Shown here: one piece after another, positions 1 to 10,029 of the stretch
How positions within the stretch are numbered: the stretch's first letter is position 1
Layout of the letters: each line of letters begins with the position of its first letter
Assembly (NCBI GenBank): GCA_050084515.1
Contig: CM114271.1
Location: 45,694,001 to 45,758,000 of the forward strand
From: Blasia pusilla
Lineage: Eukaryota > Marchantiophyta > Marchantiopsida > Blasiales
Direction of reading: 5' to 3'
DNA: 64,000 nucleotides
Translations under genes and position numbers: made by a program
Notes under the pieces: model-generated
What the model was told of the DNA's origin: nothing
The model's input: the letters and a program-made list of their open reading frames with translations, nothing else
Databases searched by the model: none

Positions 1-803
1 GATTGCTCCAAACTAAACTAGCCATGTGTCTGACTTATCACCCTCAAAGTGATGGACAAGTGAAAAGGGCCAACTGTACCATTGAGGATATGCTACGCGC
101 CTTAACATTGGAGGATCAACAAGGATGGGACTCATTTTTACCCTTAGTAGAGTTCTCATACAATATCTCCATGAACTCTTCTACTAAGGCCACACCGTTC
201 TTTTAAATGCATGGCAAGTATTCCTCAATTCCTTCTAGTCTCACTTGAATAGGGAGAAGTCTGAGGGAACCTACAAAAGTAGCTGCAATTAATGAGTTTG
301 TGGACCAAATTCTTAAAAGGGGTTCAACTTGCTAAGAGAGAGGTTGGCTATTTCCCAAAATTCACAAAACAAACATGCAGATGCTTATCGTAGAGATGTT
401 GAGTTTTTGAAGGGACAAGGTTTGTTAGCAACAACCAATTTATCATTAGTAGGAGTTAGTAAAAGCTTAATCCTCGCTATATTGGGCCTTTCACTATCCT
501 ACAAAAGTAGGGGCGCCATGGCGTATAAGCTAGACCTACCGATGTATATGAAAATCCATCATGTGTTTCATGTCTCTCTCTTCTTTGACCGTTTATTCCA
601 CGCCCTAGAGATTTAAGGATAATATTGTCACTCCACCACTATCTCAAATAGTTGGAGATCATGAAGAATTTGAAGTGGAACGTATCTTGGAAACGCACTC
701 GAGAAGCTCATCACCTGTGAGTTGAATATTTGGTCCAATGGAAAGGATATCCACTATTTGAGGCCACATGGGAACCCTCACCAACTTGGCCAACGCACCA
801 TTA
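1..803 (+). pseudogene. Ty3/gypsy chromovirus pol, 3' end: integrase C-terminus and chromodomain, broken
   Basis: The end of a gypsy integrase core reads YHPQSDGQ at 42-65, matching the usual end of the catalytic domain. It stops at about 206. At 329-616 comes the GPY/F-type integrase C-terminus: an RRDVEF stretch, a degenerate IGPF in a shifted frame, and the HVFHVSL block. At about 665-803 a chromodomain can be read over two frames and one stop, including YLVQWKGYPLFEATWEPS. In chromoviruses this module binds methylated histone H3 and steers integration. At least three frameshifts or stops break the reading frame, so this is a relic whose 5' part lies outside the window. The chromodomain makes the chromovirus assignment fairly secure. 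Confidence 0.85.
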
Positions 804-862
804 ATAGTACAACAATTTGAAAGTTCTCACAACAAGGACATTGTGTCTTAAATGGGGAGGTT

Positions 863-1440
863 TGTAGCCACCCTTTGTTAGTAATAGTTAAGTTAGAATC
901 TATGACATAGCGCATAAGTGGAAAAGAATCAACCAAAAGAGAAAAAGATAAGATACATGATATAAAGATGAGAGGGGCCATAGGTTGGTGAAAAGGAAGA
1001 CAAGGATGAGGTTGAGGAAAATGAGGTTGAGACATTAGACTCTAAAGGAGATCCTCTCATGCTATGAGAGTAGGACACGTGGCATAAAGATAGGTAGAGC
1101 TAATTTGTCTTCATTGTACCTATCTCTAAGTATATAAAGGAAGAGGAGAGGCCTTGAGGGATATTCTACCTTTGAGCAACTCTAGAGTGGTTCAGTTAGA
1201 GGATGTTTGTCAAGTATGGATAGGGGTGGACCACGATTTTTGCGGATTTTTTCTTTTCTTAACCCGTAGCACATCAAGATTCTCTTTGTAGATAGGTACT
1301 GGTTCACTTGCTATCTAGTTTATCACTTTGGGGACTAGTCATGAACCAAGTCATGCAATCTCGAACTCTGATGATCCTTCCTATAGTCACGTACGGAAGG
1401 ACATGGGATTACACTTTGTATGTCCTTATATAGCTATCCA
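863..1440 (+). repeat. Probable 3' LTR of the chromovirus (right end not resolved)
   Basis: Just after the chromodomain stop lies a purine-rich tract (AAATGGGGAGG, 850-860), as expected of a polypurine tract, followed by TGTAGCCACC at 863, a canonical TG start. A TATA box (TATATAAAGG) sits at 1131-1140, suitable for LTR transcription. I could not find a second LTR copy, so the right end is a guess; it may run to about 1,660. Nothing else is recognisable between here and 1,775. Confidence 0.5.
1131..1140 (+). promoter_or_regulatory. TATA box of the LTR
   Basis: TATATAAAGG lies about 270 bases into the presumed LTR and is the only strong TATA match in it. It is followed by a purine-rich leader. 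Confidence 0.4.
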
Positions 1441-1775
1441 TGGACATCAATAGGCCTGCTCAAGTAGGGTTTAACACTAGTTGTGTGATTTTCTTTGTGT
1501 ACAAACGTAAAGTAGTTTACAAGGACTTCATAGTTAGGAATTTCGGGATTCCATGTTATGAAGAAGTGATCGCCTCGGCACTATCTTTCGTGATTCCTAT
1601 CGTGAGAGAATGGATGGTTTACATAATAATTCTGTATTGAAAAAGGAGAAAGTCTTATAGAGTTCGACTTGCATCAACCACGTACGCTGCAACTAGAAGG
1701 TCCGTCCTTACTCGAAGAAAGACTCTTGACACGACAAATGGCACTTCCACTGAGAGATCTTTGAGGCGGTAGATT

Positions 1776-2870
1776 GTGTTTGCAAGTTGGAGCCTTGTCA
1801 ATATGACTACTTTTTGGAGAACTTCATCAATGGGAACTCAAGGAGCTGAGGAACTTCTCCGAACTTTGACAACATTGTTGAGCCAGCAAGGAGGAGTCCA
1901 CATAGGAGAGCAAAAATCAACAAGGCCTCTCCAAGCGATTGTAAAGAAGTTGGGGTGATTTGATGGGAGGAACATCACCAAGTATGTTCTAGAGTATGTG
2001 TGTGAGAAGGAGGTAAACCACATGACCGAAGGCGATATGGTGTCAAGTTTTGAGTTAGATGTAATACCAGAGATCCGTAGTCAAGTAAAGAAGTTGAGAG
2101 CATAAAATCCAACCTCGTGGGAGGAGTATGAGCAGTTGCTGAAAGGAGAATTCTTTGATGATGATGTGGATCAGGAGACTAAGAGGAGTTTTCTAGAATG
2201 GATAGAGCAACGTCCAGGGAAGGGAATGACTCCAAATGAATTGTTGCGTGAGTTTGAGAAGCGGTTTTTTAACTTTCTTCTTCCAAAGGGCAACTCTAGA
2301 CTTGAGGAAAATAGAGTTATTCCTTGAGGCGGTGATGAGAATTTGGAGGATAAGCTTTTCATAATGTTGGCGGACAAGAACAAAGAAGGAGGTGTTAGCA
2401 CTAATTGGAAGAAAGTGGAAGAAGTTTGTTGCTATTCTCACAAAAGCAAAGTCAGTAGAGGTAGAACCACACTATTCAAGTTGGAGGTATCAATTTCAAA
2501 TCCATTGCCTAAGCCCATGTCTGCAAAGCTTGAAGATTGTGCCATTGATGAGTTGGTGAAAGGTTTGAGAGAGTTGAGAGTAGAAATGGGTGAGCTTAAA
2601 CTTGATAGGAATCCTAGTGTTGGTGCTCCTTCGACAAATAGGAACTTTGTGAGAAGATGTATATGGTGTGATAGTGTTGAGCATCAACGTCGAGAATGTG
2701 AAGAGTTTTAGAAGCTCTTAGGAATGGAATAGTAAACTTCAAAGATGGGGAAGATTCATTCAACGCATGATGAGACTCGTATGCCGTTGAATACCAACTT
2801 TGGTAGAGGAGGAATGAAAGGCTTAGTGAGAAGTCAAGTAGGAGTTTCCCTCGACATTAGATTCTGATAA
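1776..2870 (+). pseudogene. Ty3/gypsy gag (family X), broken
   Basis: Several overlapping reading frames together give a retrotransposon gag. There is a helical capsid-like part at about 1,930-2,600. A CCHC zinc knuckle follows at about 2,655-2,710, reading CIWCDSVEHQRREC (C-x2-C-x4-H-x4-C), which binds RNA during packaging. A basic tail in another frame reads NTNFGRGGMKGLV at about 2,790-2,830. Stops at 2,104, 2,325 and after 2,708 and a frame change near 2,770 break it. The tail style suggests the same family as the pol fragment at 50.3-53.2 kb, but that is an inference. No protease follows: the sequence runs into a CACTA terminus at 2,929. Confidence 0.7.
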
Positions 2871-2928
2871 CTTTGTAGTAAAAATAAAGCACCTATTGTA
2901 TTTGTAGCTAAAAGTGAACACTAGTAGA

Positions 2929-3085
2929 AAAGGGGCTAGTTTAAACCGAGGTGTTAGTGACTCATGTTACTAAGAGTCATTTGAACTACTCCTAGTTACT
3001 CTAAAACACGTCAATTGACTCATGAATGACTCACATCCTCGAGTCACATTTAATGACTAGGTTAAACTCATAGAGGAGGAAGAGT
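2929..3085 (+). mobile_element. CACTA transposon terminus, relic
   Basis: The sequence begins CACTAGTAGAAAAGGGGC, a typical CACTA-superfamily terminal inverted repeat, and goes on with short repeated motifs of the GACTCATGTTAC / GAGTCATTTGAAC kind. The CACTA end at 53,190 starts almost the same way (CACTAGTACAAAAAC) and carries similar AGTCAT-type subterminal repeats, to which such transposases bind. No matching opposite end was found nearby, so this is one orphan end. Confidence 0.6.
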
Positions 3086-4170
3086 TTTTTTCTTAGAGAT
3101 GTTGGGCAATATTTTGTGAATTTCTTTATTATTATGAACGATGATAAGCCCTCTTTGAGACTATTAGGAAGCCATTATAAGGTTGGTTGATATGGAATAT
3201 ATAAAAGGGGTGCTAGTAGGTCTTGCCAAAGAAGACTAAAATGAACTAAGGTTTAGAAAGTTGAGATCATTTGATAACAGGAAAATACAAGGAAAACAAG
3301 TTAACCCTAAGTAGCTAAAGACCTACTTTAGCTACTCCGGCGCTTTGTTGAATCACGTTGTCGTCAAGGAAATACAAGGAACGCCTTTTCTCTTTTTGCG
3401 CGGTCTCTCATGCTCTTTCAATTCCTTTTGTTTTGTCATGGTAGACATTGTTCGGTCCGAGTTTGCTATTACACTTTTGACACTCTCGGGACTTCTCACT
3501 GAGAAAGAAGGAAGAAGGCTTGAAGGCTTGAATAGCTCGAGTGTGGAAGTCGTGATTTCGCCTTACAATGGTGGAAAATCGCTTTTTCCAGCTCCACCTT
3601 CATGAAAGGTTCAGATAAGGCCTTGGATTGCACACACTGGCAGAGAGAGTGCACAAACCCGATCACGTACAGATTTCACGAAGCCGGGTTGCGTATTTCT
3701 TGTCTCTCTTTCTCGTTTCGGCCAAATCCACTTGGTTCTTGGAATCACTTGTTCCAAAATCTGGCCCAAGTAGTTTGATGTCCTACATTACAACTCAAGA
3801 GACATATCCTGTCAATTTCTTGGCCTACTTGAACAACTGCACTTGTTTGATGACGAGCATCTAGTGCGCCTAAATCTTATCACCCAACTTGAAATGTTGC
3901 ACTTCTTTGATGTCCAACATCTAATGCGCCTAAATCTTTCCACCCAACTTGATTTCCAACATCAGATGACTCAACCATGGGAGTTATTTCTTGTTGCCCC
4001 AACTCTAAGGTTTGACAATCTCTCTGGAGAATGGGACCAAGGTCCTTGAAAGTAGTCGCATGATAATTGTCATAAAACCCTCGATATGCTATGGTTTTCC
4101 CTACTTTAAAATTGGTAGATTTGCAAAAACATTTATTAGTAGCAGGGTACTATTTACTCCCGTGCATCTC
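3086..4170. other. No recognisable gene
   Basis: Short ORFs here show no family motif. It may include the 3' untranslated part and LTR of the reversed copia element to the right, but I could not define an LTR. The only structure seen is the 60-bp tandem duplication listed separately. Confidence 0.4.
3839..3958 (+). repeat. 60-bp tandem duplication
   Basis: Two adjacent 60-base units, 3,839-3,898 and 3,899-3,958, share most positions (core TGCGCCTAAATCTT). They differ at several bases, so the duplication is not recent. Confidence 0.8.
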
Positions 4171-6308
4171 TCTGCGTTCCAATCCTACTTAATGGCTGAT
4201 AGTATTACCCCAAAACTCATCCCAGCTCACATGCTTCCCAAAGTTGTATAAGAGTCTCTGAGAGTCTCACTTAAAAATTTTCGTAACCAAGTTGCCTCTC
4301 TGAGAGCTCTAGTTAGAGCCATGTACTCTACTTCAGTAGTGGATAGAGCAACAAATTTTTACTTCTTGCTTCCCCAGCATACAGTTGCGTGTCCTAACAA
4401 GAAACAAAAACCAGAGGTTGATGTTCGATCATCCTGATTACCTCCCCAATCAGCATCAGAGTAACCATACAATGGTTCTAGGTTGTTTTTCCTAGTGCAC
4501 ACAAGTCCTAAGTTTGTTGTCCCTTTTAGATATCTAAAAATCCTTTTTAGAGCACCCCAATGGGCTCAACGTGGTTCAACCATATATCTAGAAATCATAC
4601 TCACAGCAAAAGAAATGCTAGGCTAGTACAAACCATTGCCCATATGAGACTACCTCTTGACGTTTATAAGGTATCTTTCTCATGAAGCTTCTTTCTTCTT
4701 CATTCTCTAGAATCCTTTCTTAATAGCTTCTTCCCAGATTCTACTAGTGTTTCTCTGAGTTTTGGGTGACATTTTAAACTTTTCAAGTACATTGTTGACA
4801 TACCTACTTTGAGATAGTCTAATCCATCCTTCCTTTTGTTCCTAGTTACTTCCATTTGAAGGAAATGATGGATTTCTCCTAGATCTGTCATTCTAAACTC
4901 CTTTTCATTGAGTCTTTGACAAATATTAGCAATGGTGTACAATTACTAATCGATCAGCGTCATCTACGTATATAGGGCAAATTCAACAAAATATTCCTGA
5001 TCATTCGGGATGTAAAATTTGTGTCATTATCACATCTCGAAATCCTATTTTGATCAGAAATCTATCCATCATTTGATACCACAATCTTGATGACTATTTA
5101 AGTCCATAAATGGACTTGTGCGACCTACAAACTTGATCTTGGCAAGTAGGATTTGATAGCCCCTCCTGGCATCTCCATGTATACTTCCTCCTCAAGTATA
5201 CCATTCAAAAATGTTGTCTTTACATCCATCTTATGTACTTCAAGATCAAACTATGTTGCGGAGCAAGCATAACTTCGGATTGAAGTTTTTTACTCTGAGA
5301 TGAGAATGGCTCAGTGTAGTCCACACCATAAACTTGTGAGTAGCCTTTTGCTACCAATCTTGCTTTGTACCTTTCAATGCTCCCATGTGCCTTGTACTTT
5401 ATTTTGAAAACCCATTTTACATCCCACGGCCTTTCTACTGGTGGGAGTGAAGTGAATGACCAAGTGTTATTCAACCTCATGGATTCAAGCTCTTATTCCA
5501 TTGCATCCTTCAAAGAAGCGCTTGCTGCCCAGAGAGCTTCTTCATAGGTCTCGGGTTCTTCAATATTGTTATGCTTCTCTTGTTGACTCATTAACGCTTG
5601 AGTCAACTTCTCCATATCTGGAGTCCTTGCGTGTGATTCTTGATGTCTTTGCATCATATTTCTGCACTTGCCTTGAAACCCTTTCAGATCTTCTTGGTCT
5701 AGCACTCGCTTGTGTTGGAGTTTTGTTGTTGGACTCTATTTGAACAATCTGTGGCTCCTTTTGAACTTGTTCTCATGCAACATCAAGAAAACCACTCTCT
5801 GTTGGAATCTCACTAGCACTCTTACTAGTACTTGGAGTGCTCATACGTGATGTTAGTACATCTTTTCCTTCAGTGGTAGTCAATGCTGGAGTTGGTAAGG
5901 CTCCCACTAAACTCGTTCCCCAAGACTCCAGGAACTCAAACAAGGAATGGTCCTCCTCTTTACGCAAACCAACAAATGCCACTTTTCCCTCTTGGAATTT
6001 TACATCCCTAGAAGTGGTGATGGTTTTGTCAAATTTCTTTTGCAACATGTATCCTTTTCTTTGCTCTTCATAACCAAGAAGAATACATTTAGTTTTATGA
6101 TTTATGATTTTACATCTAGTTTTCTCCTCTGAGAAGAAGGAATTAGTGCAAAAGCTGTACACCAAAAAATTCTATTGTGACTAAGATCTGGAGGCTCTCT
6201 GTACCAAACCTCATATGGTGTCTTAACACCCTCCAGAGCCTTTTTTGGTGATCTGTTCTACAAATAGTTTGCTGTCACTATTGCTTCACCCCAAAAAGTT
6301 TTCGAGTG
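4171..6308 (-). pseudogene. Ty1/copia pol fragment (integrase end to RNase H), broken
   Basis: Read right to left on the minus strand. The integrase end begins near 6,300 (TFWGEAIVTANYL) and runs into the block KCILLGYEEQRKGY at about 6,060-6,100. A spacer follows, then the start of the reverse transcriptase at 5,480-5,310 (WVFKIKYKAHGSIERYKARL, LVAKGYSQVYGVDYTEPFS), further RT at 4,942-4,700 (FRMTDLGEIHHFLQMEV), and RNase H at about 4,400-4,200 (ALSTTEVEYMAL). These are the standard copia order and motifs. Many stops and gaps are present, including loss of the segment with the catalytic YVDD. The right end abuts an unrelated plus-strand gypsy relic at about 6,308. Confidence 0.85.
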
Positions 6309-8330
6309 ACAAGCCAATCTTCCGACGACCCTACAAGTACAATGACATGGAGAGGGTTTTGATTCTGAGTAGCAGCCAAGACTTGGTCGGAGCAGACTAG
6401 TGGAGATGTTGCATGGAGAGTATGCATCTGTCATTGTCATGCCCATCAAGAAGGATGTGCATGGAAACTGGACGGATAGGTGGATGTGTGGAGATTACCA
6501 ACCTATCAATCGATAGACAAAGTTCGATAGGTATGCCAAGCCTACCCCTAAGGAGATCTTTGATATGATTGGGCATACAAAGATCTTCAATTCATTGGAT
6601 TTGAGAGCCGGATACCATCGGCTACCTATCAGATTGGAGGGGCGAGGCGAAGACGGCATTTTGGGGCATTGATCCTCACAAGAAGGATTGATTGTGCCAC
6701 TGGTAGCTCTTACCATTCGGGTTAAAGAACGCCCCGGCTGAGTTTCAGAGGATCGTGGATAGGATCTTGGCATGTCTTGATTTTGCTAGATGTTACATTG
6801 ATGATGTCGTGAGGTTTTAGTGCCACGGTTGAGGAGCATGACGACATCTAAAGGAGGTGTTTTCGACGATTGCATTTACATGGGATGAAGCTACATCCAA
6901 ATAAGTGCAAGTTCTTCTACGACTAGATTGAGCACTTGGGTCATCGATATACCTGGGGGCCTTGGTATGCAGCAGATGAAGATAGAGGCTATTTCATATT
7001 TTCCACGCCCTACAGATGTGAGTCGAGTTTGTGCATTCATGGGATTGGAAAACTTCTATTGACGGTACGTCAAGGGTTTCTGTTTGATTGCACCGCTAAC
7101 CTTGCTAACCAAGGTGGATTAGGAGTGCACTTTGAGGGGGATGAGCAAGAGAGAGCATTTAATTTGCTCAAAAGATATATTGGCGTCTGTGCCCATATTT
7201 AGGGAGATTGATCGGTGGGCGTCATTTCGGTTGCATGCCAATTGGATCATGTTGGGGCTTGGAGTGTGCTCACCTAGCATGACGATGATGGTAGAGAGTT
7301 TGTGGTGGCTTACGCTAGTCAATCAAACAATGTTGGAGAGGCAAAGTATAGCTTGTATGAGGATGAGTGCTTGGCGGTGGTGTGGCGATCATAAATTTCA
7401 GTCTTATTTATTGAAGCCCCTTACCATCATTACCAATCATCAGCCACTTAAGTTGTTGATGGAGTCCGACATGCTTACAGGGAAGCTTGCAAGGTGGGCT
7501 CTTTTGTGCAGGAGTATAACTTCCAAGTGATGCATAGACCTAGGATGCTCAACTAGGATGCACAAAGTTTGAGCCGTAGCCCATGCTCGAGTCAGCGAGA
7601 TGCGATTGGAGCTTGTTGGCATGGTGAGAGTGATGAGGAGTTGATGCTAGGATGGCGGCGTCGCGCCCCTATTTGGGCATGTTGGCTATGAAGAGCCAAG
7701 TTGTTGAGACTTTGGTTGCGAGGTCTGATGGAGAGTCCTTAGATCCAGAGGCTGGTGAGGAGACGATAGGTGGCCGAGATATTCACGACGAGGGAGTAGT
7801 CTTTGAGTACTTACGTACTGGCATCTTCGCGAGCAGAGTGGGTGCTAGAGAGCAGGATCGGATCCTACAGCGGGCAGGCGGTTCGGTGGGAGGAACACAT
7901 GTGTTGCAAGTTTGGGAGGATGGTAGAGTGTGTGTAGTGCCTCATCCGCTGCGAGAGCACATTTGGTACATCATGCCCACGAGAGTTGGGTCATTTTGGA
8001 GTAAAAAGGACGTCTGACTTGCTCCACATATAATATTGGTGGCAAGGCATGGAGACGACATTCAACAGTTGGTTGTCGGATGCATGGTGTGTGATCGAGT
8101 CGGGCATCGTTCAATGCTCCGACTCACACTGCATCCACTTCCGATCATGGGTTTAGGTTATAGATGGAATTTGGATTTTGCAAGACCTTTACCTTTTACA
8201 TAGCGTCAAAGTTCTTATGTATTGGTGATGGTGAGCACTTCTCGAAAGTGGATAGAGTTGGTTGTGAGGATAGCATATGGCATGTGTGAGGCCACCTCTC
8301 ACTAGGGTTCTTAAGGGATGATGGATGTGT
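6309..8330 (+). pseudogene. PHD-gypsy pol: RT, RNase H, integrase and PHD tail, broken and internally deleted
   Basis: Reverse transcriptase motifs lie at 6,310-6,830: a PIFRRPYKYNDMER block, LDLRAGYHRLPI, FGLKNAPAEFQRIVD and CYIDDV (the YxDD active site kept as YIDD). RNase H follows at 7,100-7,560, with EFVVAYASQSNNVGEAKYSL and ECLAVVW. A linker (7,780-7,900) leads to the integrase zinc-binding region (7,960-8,100) and the first part of the core (LHPLPIMGLGYRWNLDFA at 8,130-8,184, then SKWIELV at 8,240-8,263). At about 8,270 the integrase jumps straight into the last half of a PHD finger (HMACVRPPLTRV, then WMCSRCT), so most of the integrase core is deleted. Stops and frameshifts are frequent. 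The minus-strand copy at 49.8-50.3 kb has the same tail, which shows that the tail belongs to the family. Confidence 0.8.
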
Positions 8331-8657
8331 TCTAGATGTACATAGAGTTGGTAATTCTAGATTTTGACTTGTATCTATTATACGGATGAAAAAAAAAAGG
8401 CGACTAACGATGGGGCCACTTGAGCTCCGAGGCCATATACTCTTAGCATCAGAGAGATGTATGTTATGGTAGGTATGGATAGATAGCTATCCTGGAGTTA
8501 GAGGGACCTAACCACCAACTAGGGAGGATTGGAGATATTTTGGTACTTCTTTTCTTGTTGTTTTGATGCCATGAGTTAGCATGGGATCATGCGTGTTTGT
8601 GTGTATGTTTGTCGAAAATGATGTATGTTGTATAGCGATGTGTATGCATACCACAAT
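8331..8657 (+). repeat. PHD-gypsy 3' untranslated region with a ~130-bp copy of the LTR end
   Basis: 8,380-8,520 matches the minus-strand copy at 49,590-49,730 closely. A purine tract (AGGGAGGAT, 8,521-8,529) is followed by a segment (8,529-8,657) beginning GGAGATATTTTGG and ending near TGTGTATGCATACCACA. Almost the same segment ends the LTR at about 9,700-9,820. The segment therefore occurs on both sides of the main LTR body, in this copy and in the minus-strand copy. Confidence 0.65.
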
Positions 8658-9820
8658 TGTCACGACTTTTAGGATAGATCAAAGAGATCTGGTAGAGCGC
8701 CTTTGTGAGTAGAGGAGGACGGACTCATGAGATTGAGGATGATCTGCGAGGTTTCGGAAAACCTAAAAGAGCATGTTTTCCCTTCGTTTCGGCTCATTTG
8801 GACCCATATAGAGAAAGTTTATATTTTGGGTAAGTTTCTATGTTTGGTAGAGTTGACTTTCCACTTTGGGAAGTGGCCCTGACCCCTTCAACAGGTCAAG
8901 AGCCAAGGAGGTCACGACTTTTAGGATAGATCGGAGAGATGTGGTAGAGCGCCTTTGCAAGTAGAGGAGGATAGGCTCATGAGGTCGAGGATGACCTTTG
9001 AGGTCTGGAAAACCTAAGAGAGCATGTTTCCCCTTCGTTTCGGCTCATTGGGAGCCAGAGAAACCTACTATTTTGGGTAAGTTTCCATGTTTGGTAGAGT
9101 TGACTTTCTACTTTGGAAGTGGCTCTTGACCCGCTTCTAGTAGATCAAGAGCCAAGGACATGACTTTTGTGAGCATAGGTTACCGAAAGAGAGCTTGGGA
9201 GAGAGGGAAGGGTGTACCTCAAGGAGAGAGAGCTAGAGGATCATTCTCTTTTGTTGAACCTCTTGGCATGAGGCGGCGGAGCTATGGTTCCTGCCTTGTG
9301 AGTGTAACCAAGGTTGCTTATGGACAAAGTCCGTGGCGTGGATATGTCCATGTCCATGGACTTATGTCCGTCTTATGGAAGAACTTGTCTTTATGGGCCC
9401 CATCTTTCCTTTCTTTGTGCTTTCCCCTTGCCTTCAGTATTCCATACTCCCCATTTCTTCCTCCCTCCACCTCCACTCCCTCCTCCCTCATTGCTCCACT
9501 CATCCTTGACTTGCCTTCCATCATGCGATAAGTGTGGATCCCACTCTTAGAACCCATGTCCGTGGACATGTCGGGACTTACGCCTCCATGTTGCGTCCTA
9601 AGGAAGGACTTGTTCGCCGTTTTAGTGTAATCCAAGCCTTTCCTTAGGAGAGTGGATTTGGTTTGATATTAAGAGAGATTGGATCTACTTGATTTGATTG
9701 GAGATATTTTGGTTCTTATTGTCTCGTTGTTTGGATGTCATGAGTTGGCATGGGATCGTGTGTGTTTGTGTGTATGTTTGTAAACAACTATGTATGTTGT
9801 GTAGCAATGTATATGCATCG
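8658..9820 (+). repeat. LTR of the PHD-gypsy family, with an internal duplication
   Basis: It starts TGTCACGACTTTTAGG, the start shared by LTR copies at 49,452 (minus) and 39,625 (minus). It runs to about 9,820, where homology to the other copies' ends (GTGTAGCAATGT) stops. A 252-base block is present twice in tandem (8,658-8,909 and 8,910-9,160), each copy with GTCACGACTTTTAGGATAG and ending GAGCCAAGGA; other copies have it once. The segment 9,821-10,030 beyond it holds TGACTAAA/AGTCA-like motifs but nothing I can name. Confidence 0.7.
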
Positions 9821-10029
9821 AAAATTAACTCAAATTATGACTAAATTGGTTTAGTCACAAAATTTAGGTTTGTACAACTCACCTAATCATTTGCATATGA
9901 CTAAAGTGGTTATCAATACCCCTTAGAAAAGACGAGTAGTAATACCTATTTCACTTGCATAGTTATATTGAGTCATAAACATCGATTGATATGTTTAAAT
10001 GATTTCATACTCAAATGTTGTCGTGTTTT

